A stretch of DNA of 64,000 nucleotides from Dacryopinax spathularia (lineage: Eukaryota > Basidiomycota > Dacrymycetes > Dacrymycetales > Dacrymycetaceae), in NCBI GenBank assembly GCA_037974965.1, contig JBBPFI010000011.1, forward strand, positions 248,001 to 312,000, read 5' to 3'. The notes under the pieces are model-generated. The model was not told the DNA's origin. It saw only the letters and a list, made by a program, of their open reading frames with translations, and ran no database searches. This document shows, one piece after another, positions 1-10,588 of this stretch. The number at the start of each line of letters is the position of its first letter. Position 1 is the first letter of the stretch. A program made the translations under genes and the position numbers.

Positions 1-839
1 TTACAACACATTCTGTACAAACAACACCTGTTGCCAGAGGTAAACACGAGCTACTATCACCTGTAAATGCATAGGTACTGCAGTATCCTATGGGCATTGA
101 TTATGTAGGCAAGTTCTCGAAGTGATTGACAGTTGTTTGACTTGTTTCCCGATTGGAACTTAGTGAAGCGACAGGACCACCGTTTGGAGTCGCCTCACAC
201 CGCTCTGATTGGTCGATAAGCAATGATCTTAGCAGGAACAATGCCCTGAAGCCTCTCAATATAGTATTAGACTGAACAGGACGATATCCCTATGCATTTC
301 CGGGCGGGATACTGAAGGTGCGTCGTTGTTTGGAAACCCGTATACTATGACTCATGCCTGATCATAATCACAGTCTCTTCTAGCCTCTAGACGCGCCTTC
401 ATCCGCGTGTACCTGGCCCAAGCACTGCACCGGGTTTGTGCAATTCCGGCTTCTGCTATCCCGGCCCTAAGCGCAAACGCGTGAAGCACAGCGAACTACG
501 GCCCAGTCCTCTACATCTAAGGCCTCGACGCCTTCGTTTTCCCAAATAAGGCAACGCGAGCCGAGGTAGGGCTGGATCCCATGCTGTCGCCGGATTTCTT
601 GATGCCGTCTTCTAAAGCCAGATCCTTTGCTCTGAGGCCTGCTGTGCGCCGCCTGTAGCGTGTAGATCTGGCGATATCCCGTACGGTGCGGCTCATGAGG
701 TGCGGGAAACCACCCAACAGAGGTATATCCGACATGTGCATATTTCACCCTATGATTGACTAGTTCGCCAGTGACAATGGTGAGAGCCTCTTTCTTCCTG
801 GCCAAAGAGGGTTGCCTAATCCATCTGCAAAGCCGAAGC
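1..839. other. Gene-free left edge
   Basis: I see no supportable gene here. Two overlapping minus-strand open frames at about 467-805 have no recognisable domain and no splice structure that would extend them. The last eight bases (832-839, GCCGAAGC) are the left target-site duplication of the element that follows. Confidence 0.5.
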
Positions 840-1355
840 TAGGGATGGCTGCGGTTCGGAACTGGACCATGAGAACCGCGGTTCTTGGTTCTGGTTCGGT
901 TCTGGTCTGGTTCCCAAGACCGAACCAAGACCGGCTCCTCCTCTAAATTCGGTTCGGTTCAGAACCGGTTCAGAACCGGTTCGAAGCAGTCCTCGAACAC
1001 GTGACCAAACTAATACAGAAGGTCAGCTGTTGTTCCCGATGATAACCCTGGTCTTGCTCACTTTGCATAGGGGCGTCATGAATCGGACCTCAGAAAGTGA
1101 CTTCAACCTCATCAAAATGGCTCATGTCATCGTCTGGAAAGTTTCAACGCAATTGGGGTTTCTTTTCTTGACAGTCAAACTTGGGCCACATGATTTTCAG
1201 CACAGTTTGGCGAACCAATTTCAAACCGGTTCTGAACCGGTCCTGAACCGGTTCTGAACCGAACCAACTCAGGACCAAACCGGAACCGGCAATATCTCTG
1301 TGAACGGTTCGGTTCCGAACCGTAACTGAACCGAACCGGACCAAAGCCATCCCTA
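840..1355. mobile_element. Non-autonomous hAT-type MITE, 516 bp
   Basis: The element begins TAGGGATGGCT and ends with the exact reverse complement of those 11 bases. It is flanked by a perfect 8-bp direct repeat, GCCGAAGC, at 832-839 and 1356-1363. An 8-bp duplication and a terminus of the form YAGGGATG are hallmarks of the hAT superfamily. The inner flanks of both ends are packed with GGTTCGG/CCGAACC and AACCGGTTC motifs, which look like subterminal binding repeats. There is no transposase frame, so it would have to be mobilised in trans. The intact TIRs and perfect duplication suggest a fairly young insertion. The open frames inside it are by-products of the repeat. Confidence 0.88.
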
Positions 1356-1363
1356 GCCGAAGC

Positions 1364-1791
1364 TCACCGGGTCAATACAACGTACTTTCTTTCTCCCCCG
1401 TTGGTCCGGAGACTAATTTCGTTTCCCGTTGAGGATGATCAGAACATTTTATGGATTCCGTCTTGTAATCACCCTCATTTTGTCTCGCATTCACAAGGCA
1501 AGAAGGTTGACGCTCGTTGACCGGGACTACCAGACTCTTTGGTTGCCTTTTTCTTGCACCTTAAGCTGTCTTCGGGACAAGGGCCCTCTCAAGAAGGCCC
1601 ATGCTCTTTCTACCTTTGCATGAAATGGGGCTGGCGCTTGATCAACGCCTAAACCCGGCCTGCAACGCAGCTCCAGTCCCGCAATGGTAGGCGTGCTCTC
1701 TCTTCTCCATCGGGAGTCAGAATCTTGCTGGTTCTCGTATAAAGCATTTGGTTAATCGCCTACTCCATGCAGACTCCCCAAGCAGGACCAA
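1364..1791. other. Upstream region of the Zn2Cys6 gene
   Basis: This is non-coding as far as I can see. It lies between the hAT-type element and the transcription factor start. A TATAAA sequence at 1738-1743 lies about 50 nt upstream of the chosen ATG and could be part of the promoter. Confidence 0.4.
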
Positions 1792-3104
1792 ATGCCCCCC
1801 CGCCTTCCACTACACAGAGAAAGGGTCGAACTCTCTGGCGGTCCAGGTGGGGACGGAGAGCAGGTCCCGAACCATTCCAAGGGGGGCTGCGGTCGAAACG
1901 TGCCTCACATTACCAAAGCCTGTGACAGCTGTGCAAAAAAGTAAGCTCGAAATATTTTCTGCCCGCGCGTAAATTCTCACTACTTGCCTTGCATAGAAAG
2001 AAGAAATGTGACATCGCTGAAGGGCGGCCTTGTTCTCTGTGTCGGAAATCAGGGGTAGGTCCTGCACTCATGTTGATCACTATGGAGCTAAGAAGGACCT
2101 TGCAGGCCAATTGCGAGATAACGAAAGGAGATGGACGTAGTACCAGGCATAGCAGCAAAGCACCATCTACAACCCCTCTGCCCCTCTCCCCAGGAGAAGT
2201 GCCCCTGCAGCCCCACATATCCAAGACCAGGGCTTCTTTTGCAACAGGACTGCATCATCCACTCCGCACACTTTATCAACCCGCCAGCATCCTCGCTCAG
2301 TCCGCTCACCCCTCCGCCCTATCTTCAAACCATTCGCACTCCGACTATTCGCGGCCCACTCGAGTAGAACAAGCGTCCTTCGGCCGGCCAGAGGGAGGCG
2401 CTCAGCTCAACACTCCAGCACTCCACAGAACCCACCAAGCCGTCCATACGAACACGTCGCAACTCCACGGCAGGCGCCAAGGCATGGCCCCCATGGGCCC
2501 CTCCTCTTTCGGCAGGCCCGAGGAGGTGGATCATCTGGAACTCTCCTCTCAATATCGGTCTGAAGACGTATATCGGGTGGACCAACATTACTTTAGTGGA
2601 TCGGAAGGAATGGCTGGCCTGAACGCAACCAGGTCGGAGCAAATGGCCGGTTGGGACACGCAGCACTATCCAGTACAGCAACGCCAAAGCCTCCACGCAT
2701 CGTCCTTGTCTCCAAATCCCACCCTTGCTGCGACTGAGGCCAGTCGGAGTCCAGAGACTGAGAAGAAGTGGGAGGATGTCGCGAGGCCGATTCGCTTCCA
2801 GGAGCAACAGGCGACCATGCCGTACGGTCGTGGACCTCTTGGAACGGGCTGGGCCTCCGACATGTATTATCCCGGAGTCATCCGAACCGGTGCTACCTCA
2901 ATCAATGCGTACAGCCAGCAGGCGCCGGTCTCATACGAGCGCTCGACGAATGGCGCTGACGGCGTCTATTTTGCCGGAGACTACAGCGCAAATCCGGTCA
3001 GGCCAGCCGTGCTATACCAGCGCACTCCCGACTCTTTCCATCGCGAGCCATACTACCGCCATGAGCAGCCCCAACAGGATGAAGACTACAGGTCTCATTA
3101 CTAG
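1792..3104 (+). CDS. Zn2Cys6 (Gal4-type) transcription factor, 401 aa
   Basis: A nuclear DNA-binding regulator with unknown targets. Exons are 1792-1940, 1997-2054 and 2106-3104, all with GT-AG introns. The spliced protein carries a textbook binuclear zinc cluster with Cys44, 47, 54, 62, 65 and 72 (C-x2-C-x6-C-x7-C-x2-C). The two introns both interrupt the cluster. Between Cys47 and Cys54 lies a run of five lysines, more basic than usual. After the cluster the protein is low in predicted structure, rich in Ser, Pro, Gln, His and Tyr, with no sign of the middle homology region found in larger factors. The ATG at 1792 is the first in frame upstream of the cluster and the frame closes before it. 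Family is certain, role unknown. The next gene starts 352 nt after the stop. Confidence 0.85.
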
Positions 3105-3456
3105 ATTTATGGGCAGCTTTCTTTCCCATTCCAGCTCCCTTCAATTGATTCAGTGCTGCGTCGTCACCGAAGCATACGACACCGCACTTATACCCTCATC
3201 GACTCCCTTTCTCTTGCATTACCATCGCCGATAGCTCTCTTTCCGCTCCACGTCTGTCTGTTCCTATGCTAGCTGTTGTATGTCATCTGTTCTATGCACC
3301 ATGACCAGGAAATGGAAGACAGAAAGCTGTACCTAAATTTGGAACCGGGCAAGAGAGCACGTGACATTCCATATGACGCACAAGAAACCGCTGCACTTCG
3401 CCTTCGCGTCGCTGTGACTATCATTCCATTGTACAATCGCCTTGCTTCCAGCCACA
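3105..3456. other. Intergenic spacer with 3' and 5' untranslated regions
   Basis: About 350 nt between two same-strand genes. Nothing beyond presumed UTR and promoter sequence is seen. Confidence 0.5.
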
Positions 3457-5282
3457 ATGTCGCATCATCACAGACATAGAGAAGATAGCGGGTTCGACGA
3501 AGCACAGTTGGACGAAGCGACTCGGCAATCAGTGCAGGACGCCTATGGACCGCCGCCAGCTGCGTCGTACGAAGACGAGCAAGCGCAGATCAGGCGCGCA
3601 GAGCAAGAGAGCGAGCAGGATGCGTATTCTTCTGGATATGGCCAGCCTCAGGGTCATGGTGGATATGGTAGAGGCGCACCTGAGAGACCTAGTCAAACCT
3701 ATGGAGATGCCTACCAGGAAGGCTACGCGCGGCGCCCTCAGGAGAGCGATGGGTACGGTCGAGGCGGCCGCTATCAAGAGCCACCACAAGGGTTCGGAGG
3801 GGAGAGCCAGTATGCACGGACGGATGAGCGGTGAGTACCTCAGACGACACGATCTAAAGCCCCAGTCTGATTCAAATGCCAGGTACGGCTATGGCGAACG
3901 ACTGCCTCGTCAGGATCAGCCACCGTATGCACCCCCGCCTGGACTTCCTCCCAATGATGGCGATCAATTCTCAAATACCCGCTACTCAGCTCCGCCAGGA
4001 CCACCTCCGGTAGATGACTACGGGCGGCCTCAGTATGCACAGCCAGAAGGTGAGGAACATCATCGTCGCCATCACCACCACGAAGAGGAGGGCGGTTATA
4101 CGCCTGGTCGATACGGCAATCAGGGTGGAGAAGCCGAATACGGCTCGAGGCCTGGAGCGGGTGATACGGATGGCTACAAGCGTCCCAGGCCTCCCATCAG
4201 TGGATACCCAATTGCGGCGGAGATGCCCCAGAACCTCCACCCGGGTGCCACGGGCACGACTGGGCAGCATCACGGAGCCGCCGCCGAGTTCTACAATAAC
4301 GAACCACCGAGACGCCGACCGGAGCAGGAAGCATTCTATGACGCTCCAGAAGCTGGAGATGGGGATGAGAGCGCTCCGGCCACTCCGCCGAAACCGCCGC
4401 AGAATGGTCAGTCTCGCTAGCCTGACGCAGCAGCAGTCTGCTCATGATCAAACAGCACCAGCGCCATCTCGTCCCAATCTTCAGAATGCTGCCAACTTTG
4501 CGTCCACGCATCGCCAAGACAGTGTGGAAGATCAGCAAATGTACCATGCTGCTGCCGCCCATGCCGCATCCCAGCAAGACGATGATGATGAGCCCCCTCC
4601 CACCGTTCACCCGCATACAATGTACGTTCCAGTGCACAACGACCGTGGAAAGCGCTAATTGACACACATGTAGTAACTCGTCTTCCACCCCGACGCAAAT
4701 GGGTCAAGCCGCTGCTATGCAGGCACTTCAGCACCTTACGGGAGCTGGTGGTGCCGGCGCCGCGGCCGGGATCGCATCCATCCTCGGCGGTCTGACTGGC
4801 GGAGGAGGAGCGGGCGCGGCAATTGGCAGCCTGCTCGGCGGAGGTGCCGGTGGCGGTCATACTTCTTCTGGTGCACCGTCTGGCCCTCCATCAGCCGAGA
4901 GCGCTGCTCCTGGACCGTCAACCGGCAACGCGCAAGGAGGTGGGGCCGGAGCACCGTCGGATCACGCTGCCGCAGCTGCTGCACAAGGCGCTCCTCCGCC
5001 TGCTAGCCCATATGAGAAGCTCATTGCCGTCGCCATGATGAAAGCGAGCGAGATGTTCGACAAGAATGGCTCCGGTGATCCAGCTGCTAAGCAACAAGGT
5101 ACGTTTTGTTTCGCCCTCAGTGCCTGGACTCGGCTGATGGGTTTTTAGCCATCCAAGCTGCCGCCTCCACGGTTATGAAGCTCATCAACCGATATCAGTC
5201 TGGCCCTTCTGGTGCTGGATCACAGTTCCAGCCAGGCGAGATTCAAGGCCTGTTCAGTACGTTCATGAAAGCTTTCATGTAA
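3457..5282 (+). CDS. Gly/Pro/Tyr/His-rich low-complexity protein with Ala/Gly-rich C-terminal region, 540 aa
   Basis: Function unknown. Exons 3457-3830, 3883-4406, 4456-4621, 4674-5098 and 5149-5282 join in phase to 540 residues. The start is the ATG of MSHHHRHRED; another ATG lies 15 nt upstream in frame. The N-terminal half is a disordered tract rich in Tyr, Gly, Gln, Pro, Arg and a HRRHHHHEEE cluster. Around residues 340-410 there is a glycine/alanine segment (repeated GGGAGA-type runs). The last 60 residues look helical (LIAVAMMKASEMF, STVMKLINRYQS, IQGLFSTFMKAFM) and are the only part likely to fold. Similar architectures occur in uncharacterised fungal proteins with a small C-terminal helical domain, but I cannot assign a family with certainty. 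No signal peptide or membrane segment is visible. Its stop is only 56 nt from the stop of the convergent HRI1 gene. Confidence 0.75.
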
Positions 5283-5338
5283 GGATTAGATGTATGCGCG
5301 AGATGTTGTAGACCATGAGATTAAAGAAGATCATTGTT

Positions 5339-6031
5339 TCATTGTACAACATCCAGCACGATCCACTCTCTACCGCCATGTGAAACCATCTGTCCATTCT
5401 TCCACCTGGCGGAGGCCTCCAAGCTCAAGACCGGTAGGAGGGTAATCTCGTCTCCCACACTATATACGTCTTTCCATGATCCTTCGGCCAAGACTCGCCG
5501 CACTGCGGAAACGCGTCCCTCATGCACGCATATACCTTGATAGTATTGTCCCACCCTGCCGATGAACGCTTGGACTGAGCTATCTCCAGCGGACTGCAGA
5601 CACACGGCGCCGGATATGGTCGAGGGTGCGAGCATTCGCCAGATCTCCTCATATGGCATGACTCGCCCGGTAGCGGGGTTGACCATCTGTCCCGTCTCGC
5701 GTTCATCGCCATTCGGCAGAATCTCAAACTCGCCGGAATCCTGTACGGATAGGGGATCCAGCGGATTTCTGGAGTCGAGCATGTGTATGAAGGTGGCTAG
5801 ACTGGGGATCAGATTCGATCCCTCCGGCGTGGAAAGCGCAGGCTTACTGTGATTTCCGGTCTTCATTGTCTTCCCCGCAAAACCCCAGTCCAATTCAGCC
5901 GGGAATGCATTCTTGATGAAACGCAGGTCTATGAAATGCTGGGATGGGAAGGAGAAGACCAGTGTGTCCGTCGTTTCCTCTGGCGGGAACTCCGGCGGCC
6001 AAGCGATCGAGACGCGGGTGGAGATGGACAT
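5339..6031 (-). CDS. HRI1: HRI1 family protein, 230 aa
   Basis: Single-exon gene. The protein resembles the fungal HRI1 family, named in yeast for interaction with Hrr25 casein kinase and with Sec translocation components; its biochemical role is not settled. Matching features are the N-terminal beta-rich segment with F-IDLR, the ELDWGFAG motif after it (family: F-W-FAG), the central D-S-G and ETGQM segment, the P-Y-E-E-IWRML stretch (family: F-RELW), a QAFIGRVGQYYQGI core and a C-terminal GREWIVLD. Length (230) matches the family, about 240. No membrane segment. It shares a 378-nt divergent promoter region with the DUF7918 gene and ends tail-to-tail with the gene on its other side. Confidence 0.8.
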   Translation of the reverse strand: MSISTRVSIAWPPEFPPEETTDTLVFSFPSQHFIDLRFIKNAFPAELDWGFAGKTMKTGNHSKPALSTPEGSNLIPSLATFIHMLDSRNPLDPLSVQDSGEFEILPNGDERETGQMVNPATGRVMPYEEIWRMLAPSTISGAVCLQSAGDSSVQAFIGRVGQYYQGICVHEGRVSAVRRVLAEGSWKDVYSVGDEITLLPVLSLEASARWKNGQMVSHGGREWIVLDVVQ

Positions 6032-6409
6032 GGTGCCGTGTCGTCTGCAGGCAGTGAACGGAATGGTAGTACAGTAATACAGTCAGTTCCGGCCCAGATC
6101 ACGTCTTTTCCCCAGGCGATGCTTGCCCTGAGCGATGTGGGCACTATACGGTGTGAAACAAGTTGAACAGCATGTACGTGATCTTAGCTGGAGGCATCGT
6201 TGCGTTGGCAGCAAGCCAAAGCACCAAAGGCGGGGCGGACGCGCGACCAGCGCGTCCCCGTTGGTGTGAGTGACTCCCTCAACGCCAACCTCGGCGACAC
6301 ACTCATCGTCTATAAATGCGTCATCAACCGCTTAGCGATTGCGACTGTTTCCCCCTCGTTACTCTTTCCATATACCTGTGTGCAGTTTCTGTATCCAACA
6401 TTGGCAATA
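6032..6409. promoter_or_regulatory. Divergent promoter region between HRI1 and the DUF7918 gene
   Basis: 378 nt separate the two start codons. A TATAAA at 6311-6316 lies 94 nt upstream of the plus-strand ATG and is followed by a pyrimidine-rich leader, as expected for a fungal core promoter. No TATA-like match is obvious on the HRI1 side. Confidence 0.45.
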
Positions 6410-7496
6410 ATGTCCCGCACCAACGGCAAGAAGGTGGAGATGTTCCAAGCCTGGATAACGGTGGACCACCAGCGTCTGCCAGAATATGACCCACAATACG
6501 ACCCCGATACCAACACATGGACCTGTTGGATACCATCTGAGGAGGGACAGGTACGCCAATTCTCCCTTACAGAATATGCATACACCTGACTGCTGATCAG
6601 AGGTTTGTTGTCCACTGGAGGAACTTCGGCAAGCGGTCGACATCTGGCGCCTATGTTTACGTCGATGGCCAGTTTGCAGATGGAAAGCTCCTCATGGAGA
6701 ATAATCCTGTACAATCTACTTTCGTCAACGGGAAACGAACAGCCAGTGCTACTGTGGCTCGCTTCTACTTCCAGCCCATTGTCCTGACTGGTACGTGTGC
6801 CTCAACCCGATCTCTGGAAGTTGACTGACCTGCGTTCAGATGAAGAGAACCCATTCGTGCTTGAAGATGATGCAACAGTCAATGCCATCGGAGAGATAAA
6901 GGTTGTGATCCATATGGGCCGCAACGCGGGGAACGTATCATACCAGCATGCCGGTGTAAAGGAAGCGAAGGCAGTGAATGAACGAACGAAGAAAGCCGGC
7001 GGTCATCGAGTGCAGTACGCATCCTCTTCATCTGCACGGGGTGCATCATTAATAAAGTGCAGGTATAACGATGAAGTGGCAGACACGGATGATACTGGCG
7101 CTAGGTTCCGGCCAGATCCAGCGGTCATGCCGCTCACCTTTATCTTCAGATATCGCCCGAAAGGTGCGCCCGCATCTTCGAATCCCAGAGGCGGAGCTGA
7201 CGCACAGTGCTATGCAGACATGCTGCAAGCAAACGGAATAATAGGTATGTGTCATAGTGCGCATACATTTGCCTATGCTCATATCCCCATCAGCTCGCGG
7301 ACAAGCTGTGGACGGACTTGGCCGTACGAATCAGCGACCTACCAGATCAAGGAACGGGGTGAAGGAGGAGCCGGGGGTGAAGGAGGAATCGCATCCGGAA
7401 GGGTCTGGTGTGAAGTCCGAACCTAGGGAAACTCACGTCGACCCATCGCCGTCTTCTTCTCGGAGATCCCGCAGGCGGATTAAGGACGAACAGTAG
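6410..7496 (+). CDS. DUF7918 domain protein, 312 aa
   Basis: A conserved fungal family of unknown function, often expanded in basidiomycetes. Exons are 6410-6550, 6601-6790, 6840-7244 and 7294-7496. Family features run in order: an N-terminal AWITVDHQRLPEYD segment, TCWIPSEEGQ, FVVHWRN followed by GAYVYVDG, a FYFQPIVLTDEE strand, LGEI-like AIGEIKVVIHMGR, a VNERTKKAGGHRVQ motif and the closing FIFRYRPKG and LQANGI. The tail after the domain (about residues 245-312) is disordered. It holds three VKEE/VKSE-type sites that fit the sumoylation consensus and ends in a basic cluster, SRRSRRRIKDE, that could be a nuclear localisation signal. Nuclear action is inference. The domain assignment is good, and function cannot be given. 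Confidence 0.82.
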
Positions 7497-8363
7497 TTGA
7501 TTGGGCGACGGTAAGCACGACATTATCTTATCGGCTCCTGCACTTGACCAATTTGGGTTGGCGTCTTTAGGGTAGTTCACTACCATATTTCACGACGTCG
7601 ACACGTATCTTGCAGACTTGTATCATCACCACCGACTACGCTAATATCGCGGTACACCGCAGGAAGCCATTGTATCTATTACTCAATTCCATTTTACGGC
7701 CATTTTCTGCTAATAATTAGTTCAGTGGAAGAACCAACAGGCCAGTGCACACGTAAACTGTCGCTGCACCCAACTGCAGTCAACCTGGCACTGTGAGGAT
7801 GTTCTGACAGCGATCCAATGGCTTCCTTTGCTGGTCGCTAGATTGCCGCAGGTGGCAGACTTTGCTGGACCTGCAACAAGGCATGTTGCCATTTGGGGCG
7901 ATATTTGCCCACGGGTCGTGGGAGTTTGAGTGGGCTCTTGTTGGGCATGCTTACCTGGCATGCTGTTGAGTCCACTCTATTGGCGACCATCCTTATATTC
8001 GATATTTGCAAATGCCGGCCAGCTGCAAGGTGGAATCGCATGCATTGGCTAGTCGACCAGAAGGCAAGGAAGTTATTCCGCAAGAACTTATGAGAGCCTC
8101 GGACGTACGCTTCCGAGCTTCCTTCCCGCCAGCGAACTGCTCACCTCGCGACAATACCGCGGGCATTGGGGTTCTGGACAACATTCTGCCTATGTTTAGC
8201 ATCTCGTCTGGATACTGTGTTCGCCAAGCTTGGCATTGCGGCTGTCGAGGGCTCGATTGGCAATGGGCAAGTGCTGGCTGACTTATAAGCTGTATGACAA
8301 TGCACTACGTGTTAGCTCCTCGCCTCGTCTCCCCTGTTGCTGTTCTGTCCCGGACTCGTCGTC
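7497..8363. other. Intergenic region upstream of O-methyltransferase copy 1
   Basis: About 870 nt without a supportable gene. The open frames here are short and on both strands. It does not visibly resemble the sequence upstream of O-methyltransferase copy 2, so the duplication did not keep the promoter. Confidence 0.45.
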
Positions 8364-10112
8364 ATGTCTGAACTCAAAGCTTTGCGCTCCATTATCAACA
8401 ACTCGCTCGATATCCTCGAGGATGAGCTTGACGCCGCTGGTCTTCCGCCTCTCTGGGTCGCCAAGCCACAAAGGCATCCTCTCGACGAGCCGGATTATCT
8501 GCAAACGCCGCGTCTCTTCGAAGCCAGACGAGTTCTCCTGGGCGCATGCCGCATGCTCGCGGCGGCAGTTCAGCCTCCAACCGAAAAGGTACTTCTCTAT
8601 CCACAGTGCATAGTCCAACAACTGACTCAGTTATCAGATCATAGAAGAGGGCTGGGCACATCAGCGCTCTCAAGCCTTGAAGATGGCGACGGACTACAAC
8701 GTGGCTCACGTCCTGGCACAGGCGGATCCAGAGGAGGGTATTGATGCAACCGTGCTGGCGAAGCAATTTGGCTTGAGTCCTGATCCTTTCAGTACGGAAA
8801 TCATCATCATGTTTCCCGACGGATCTGACCTATTGTAGAGCGCGAGATGCGTATGCTTGCATCCCATCACTACGTGAGCTGGTCGATGTATTGCTTCTAC
8901 TGCAAAGGAGGCTGAAAATCTTGCAGTTCAGGGAGGTCTCGGAAGGCCGCTTTGCCAACAACCGCGTATCCATGTCGCTTATCCCACCGTATGCGGCTCC
9001 GTATGCTGTTCGCTATGTGTATGTACGATCTCGAGTCGCTGGGCATTCAGACGCTAACAAGCGAATACAGCGCTGGCTGGGGTCTGACCGTAGCTCACCG
9101 CGTGGTTGATGCTCTCCGTGCGGATGAGCCGAAGACTGCTGCTCAACTGGCGTTCAACTTTGACACTGACCAATTCGCTTTCCTGGAGAAGAACCCGAAA
9201 TACCTCGAGATCTTCACTACTGCTATGACGGGATGCTACGAGATTGCCGCGGTGGGAATCGTTACGGGTTTGCCTATTAGTTCAATGTTTGTCACCGAGT
9301 CACTTAAGCAAGATCGCAGACTACCCCTGGAAGGACTTGCCAAAGGGTACTACGGTTGTTGATATCGGTGGTGGAGAGGGCGGTCTCGTCATGTCGATCG
9401 CCAAAGCCCACCCGCATCTGCAGTTCATCGACCAGGATCGCCCGGAGGTGGAGGAGGCCGCTCTCCGGGTGAGTTCTCATTGCATCGAGCTTGACATCCC
9501 AGTTAACTTATACACGTCTGCAGATGTGGAAGACGAAGGTCCCGGATATTTACGCACAAGGCCGCATTAAGTACCAGAGCTACAACTTCTTCACTCCTCA
9601 ACCCCTGAAAGGCGAGGGCTATGTCTATGTCATGCGCTGCATCATGTAAAGTCCAGCGCTCCTTCCTTCCCATCATCTTGCTCAAGAGTTGCAGTCATGA
9701 CTGGCCGCATGACGAGTGCGTGGCCATCCTGAACGCTCTGAAGGGTGCGATGGTCCCCTCCTCCCGTCTGCTCATCATCGAACACGTCATCTACCCTCCG
9801 GTCATGCCCAAGGAGAAGACCCCTCTTCTGCTTGGCTTCATGGACAACTCGAAGCCGTACAAGGAACTGCCAACGCCTTGGCCGCTGCCAAATGGTCCGC
9901 AGGTGATCGAGCTGGTACGTCCACACAACATTGTTCTTGATTGGGGTACTGATCTTTGACAGACGCACGACATCGAGATGTTCTGCAACTTCAAGGCGAA
10001 GGAACGTACTCCCGCCGAGTGGGACGAGCTGCTCGGCGAAGTCGGCCTGAAGGTCGTCAAGATCTGGCCCACTCGCTCCGAGTTCTCGATCGTCGAAATC
10101 AGCCTTGCCTAG
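8364..10112 (+). CDS. SAM-dependent O-methyltransferase (COMT-like), copy 1, 447 aa
   Basis: Transfers a methyl group from S-adenosylmethionine to a hydroxyl of a small molecule; substrate unknown. Nine exons: 8364-8588, 8638-8791, 8839-8873, 8927-9018, 9071-9267, 9320-9468, 9524-9645, 9695-9914 and 9963-10112. The N-terminal part (to about residue 200) is the dimerisation region, including the AHRVVDAL helix. The SAM-binding motif is VVDIGGGEGG at residues 247-256, the acidic ribose-binding partner is in FIDQDRP (residues 270-276), and the general-base histidine of the plant-type family is His326 in HDW. The C-terminal EFSIVEISLA strand is complete. It belongs with fungal proteins annotated like sterigmatocystin 8-O-methyltransferase. 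Copy 2 lies at 51137-53029, same strand, with shared intron sites. No biosynthetic partners sit next to it. Confidence 0.9.
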
Positions 10113-10588
10113 TTTATAAACGTTATAAACGTTGCGGGATAGTGATCGGATCGTACAAGGGGAACAACAGTTCAACCTGATCTCATAGATCGGGCAGACT
10201 CTTTCAACTGGGGTCGCTACAGGTAGTACAATCGGTAATCCAATCCAAATGCATCTGTGTCTTCTGTCCCAACAAAGATGAGCGGAGACGGGCAGGTTCG
10301 GTCATTAACGAATCGATTTCTGGTTCGTCTCGTTAGTTACATCTATCATCTATGGTAGGGCTGCCTGAAAGTCCTCGCGGTGGCCCGGATATCAGACAGG
10401 TTCAAGGGTATGCATATGCGTAATTCGGGGGAATGCGAAGAGAAGAAATGGGTTTTGCAAAGCGCGGAGTGTCCGTGGCGCGTATCAGGAAGGTAAAAAG
10501 TAGGTTCGATCAATTATGAATGCGAAGGAAACAAGGGAAAGCAATGTATGCCACCAAGGACGGAGAGTGATGGAGCAGATTCGATGTG
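10113..10588. other. Convergent 3' spacer
   Basis: 476 nt between the stop of O-methyltransferase copy 1 and the stop of HMG-CoA reductase. It opens with a duplicated TTATAAACG just after the methyltransferase stop codon, which may act in 3' end formation. Nothing else is seen. Confidence 0.4.

Noticed and set aside
467-805. Overlapping minus-strand frames of 112 and 74 aa near the left edge
   Set aside because: No domain, no homologous-looking motif and no splice partners; composition is like non-coding sequence.
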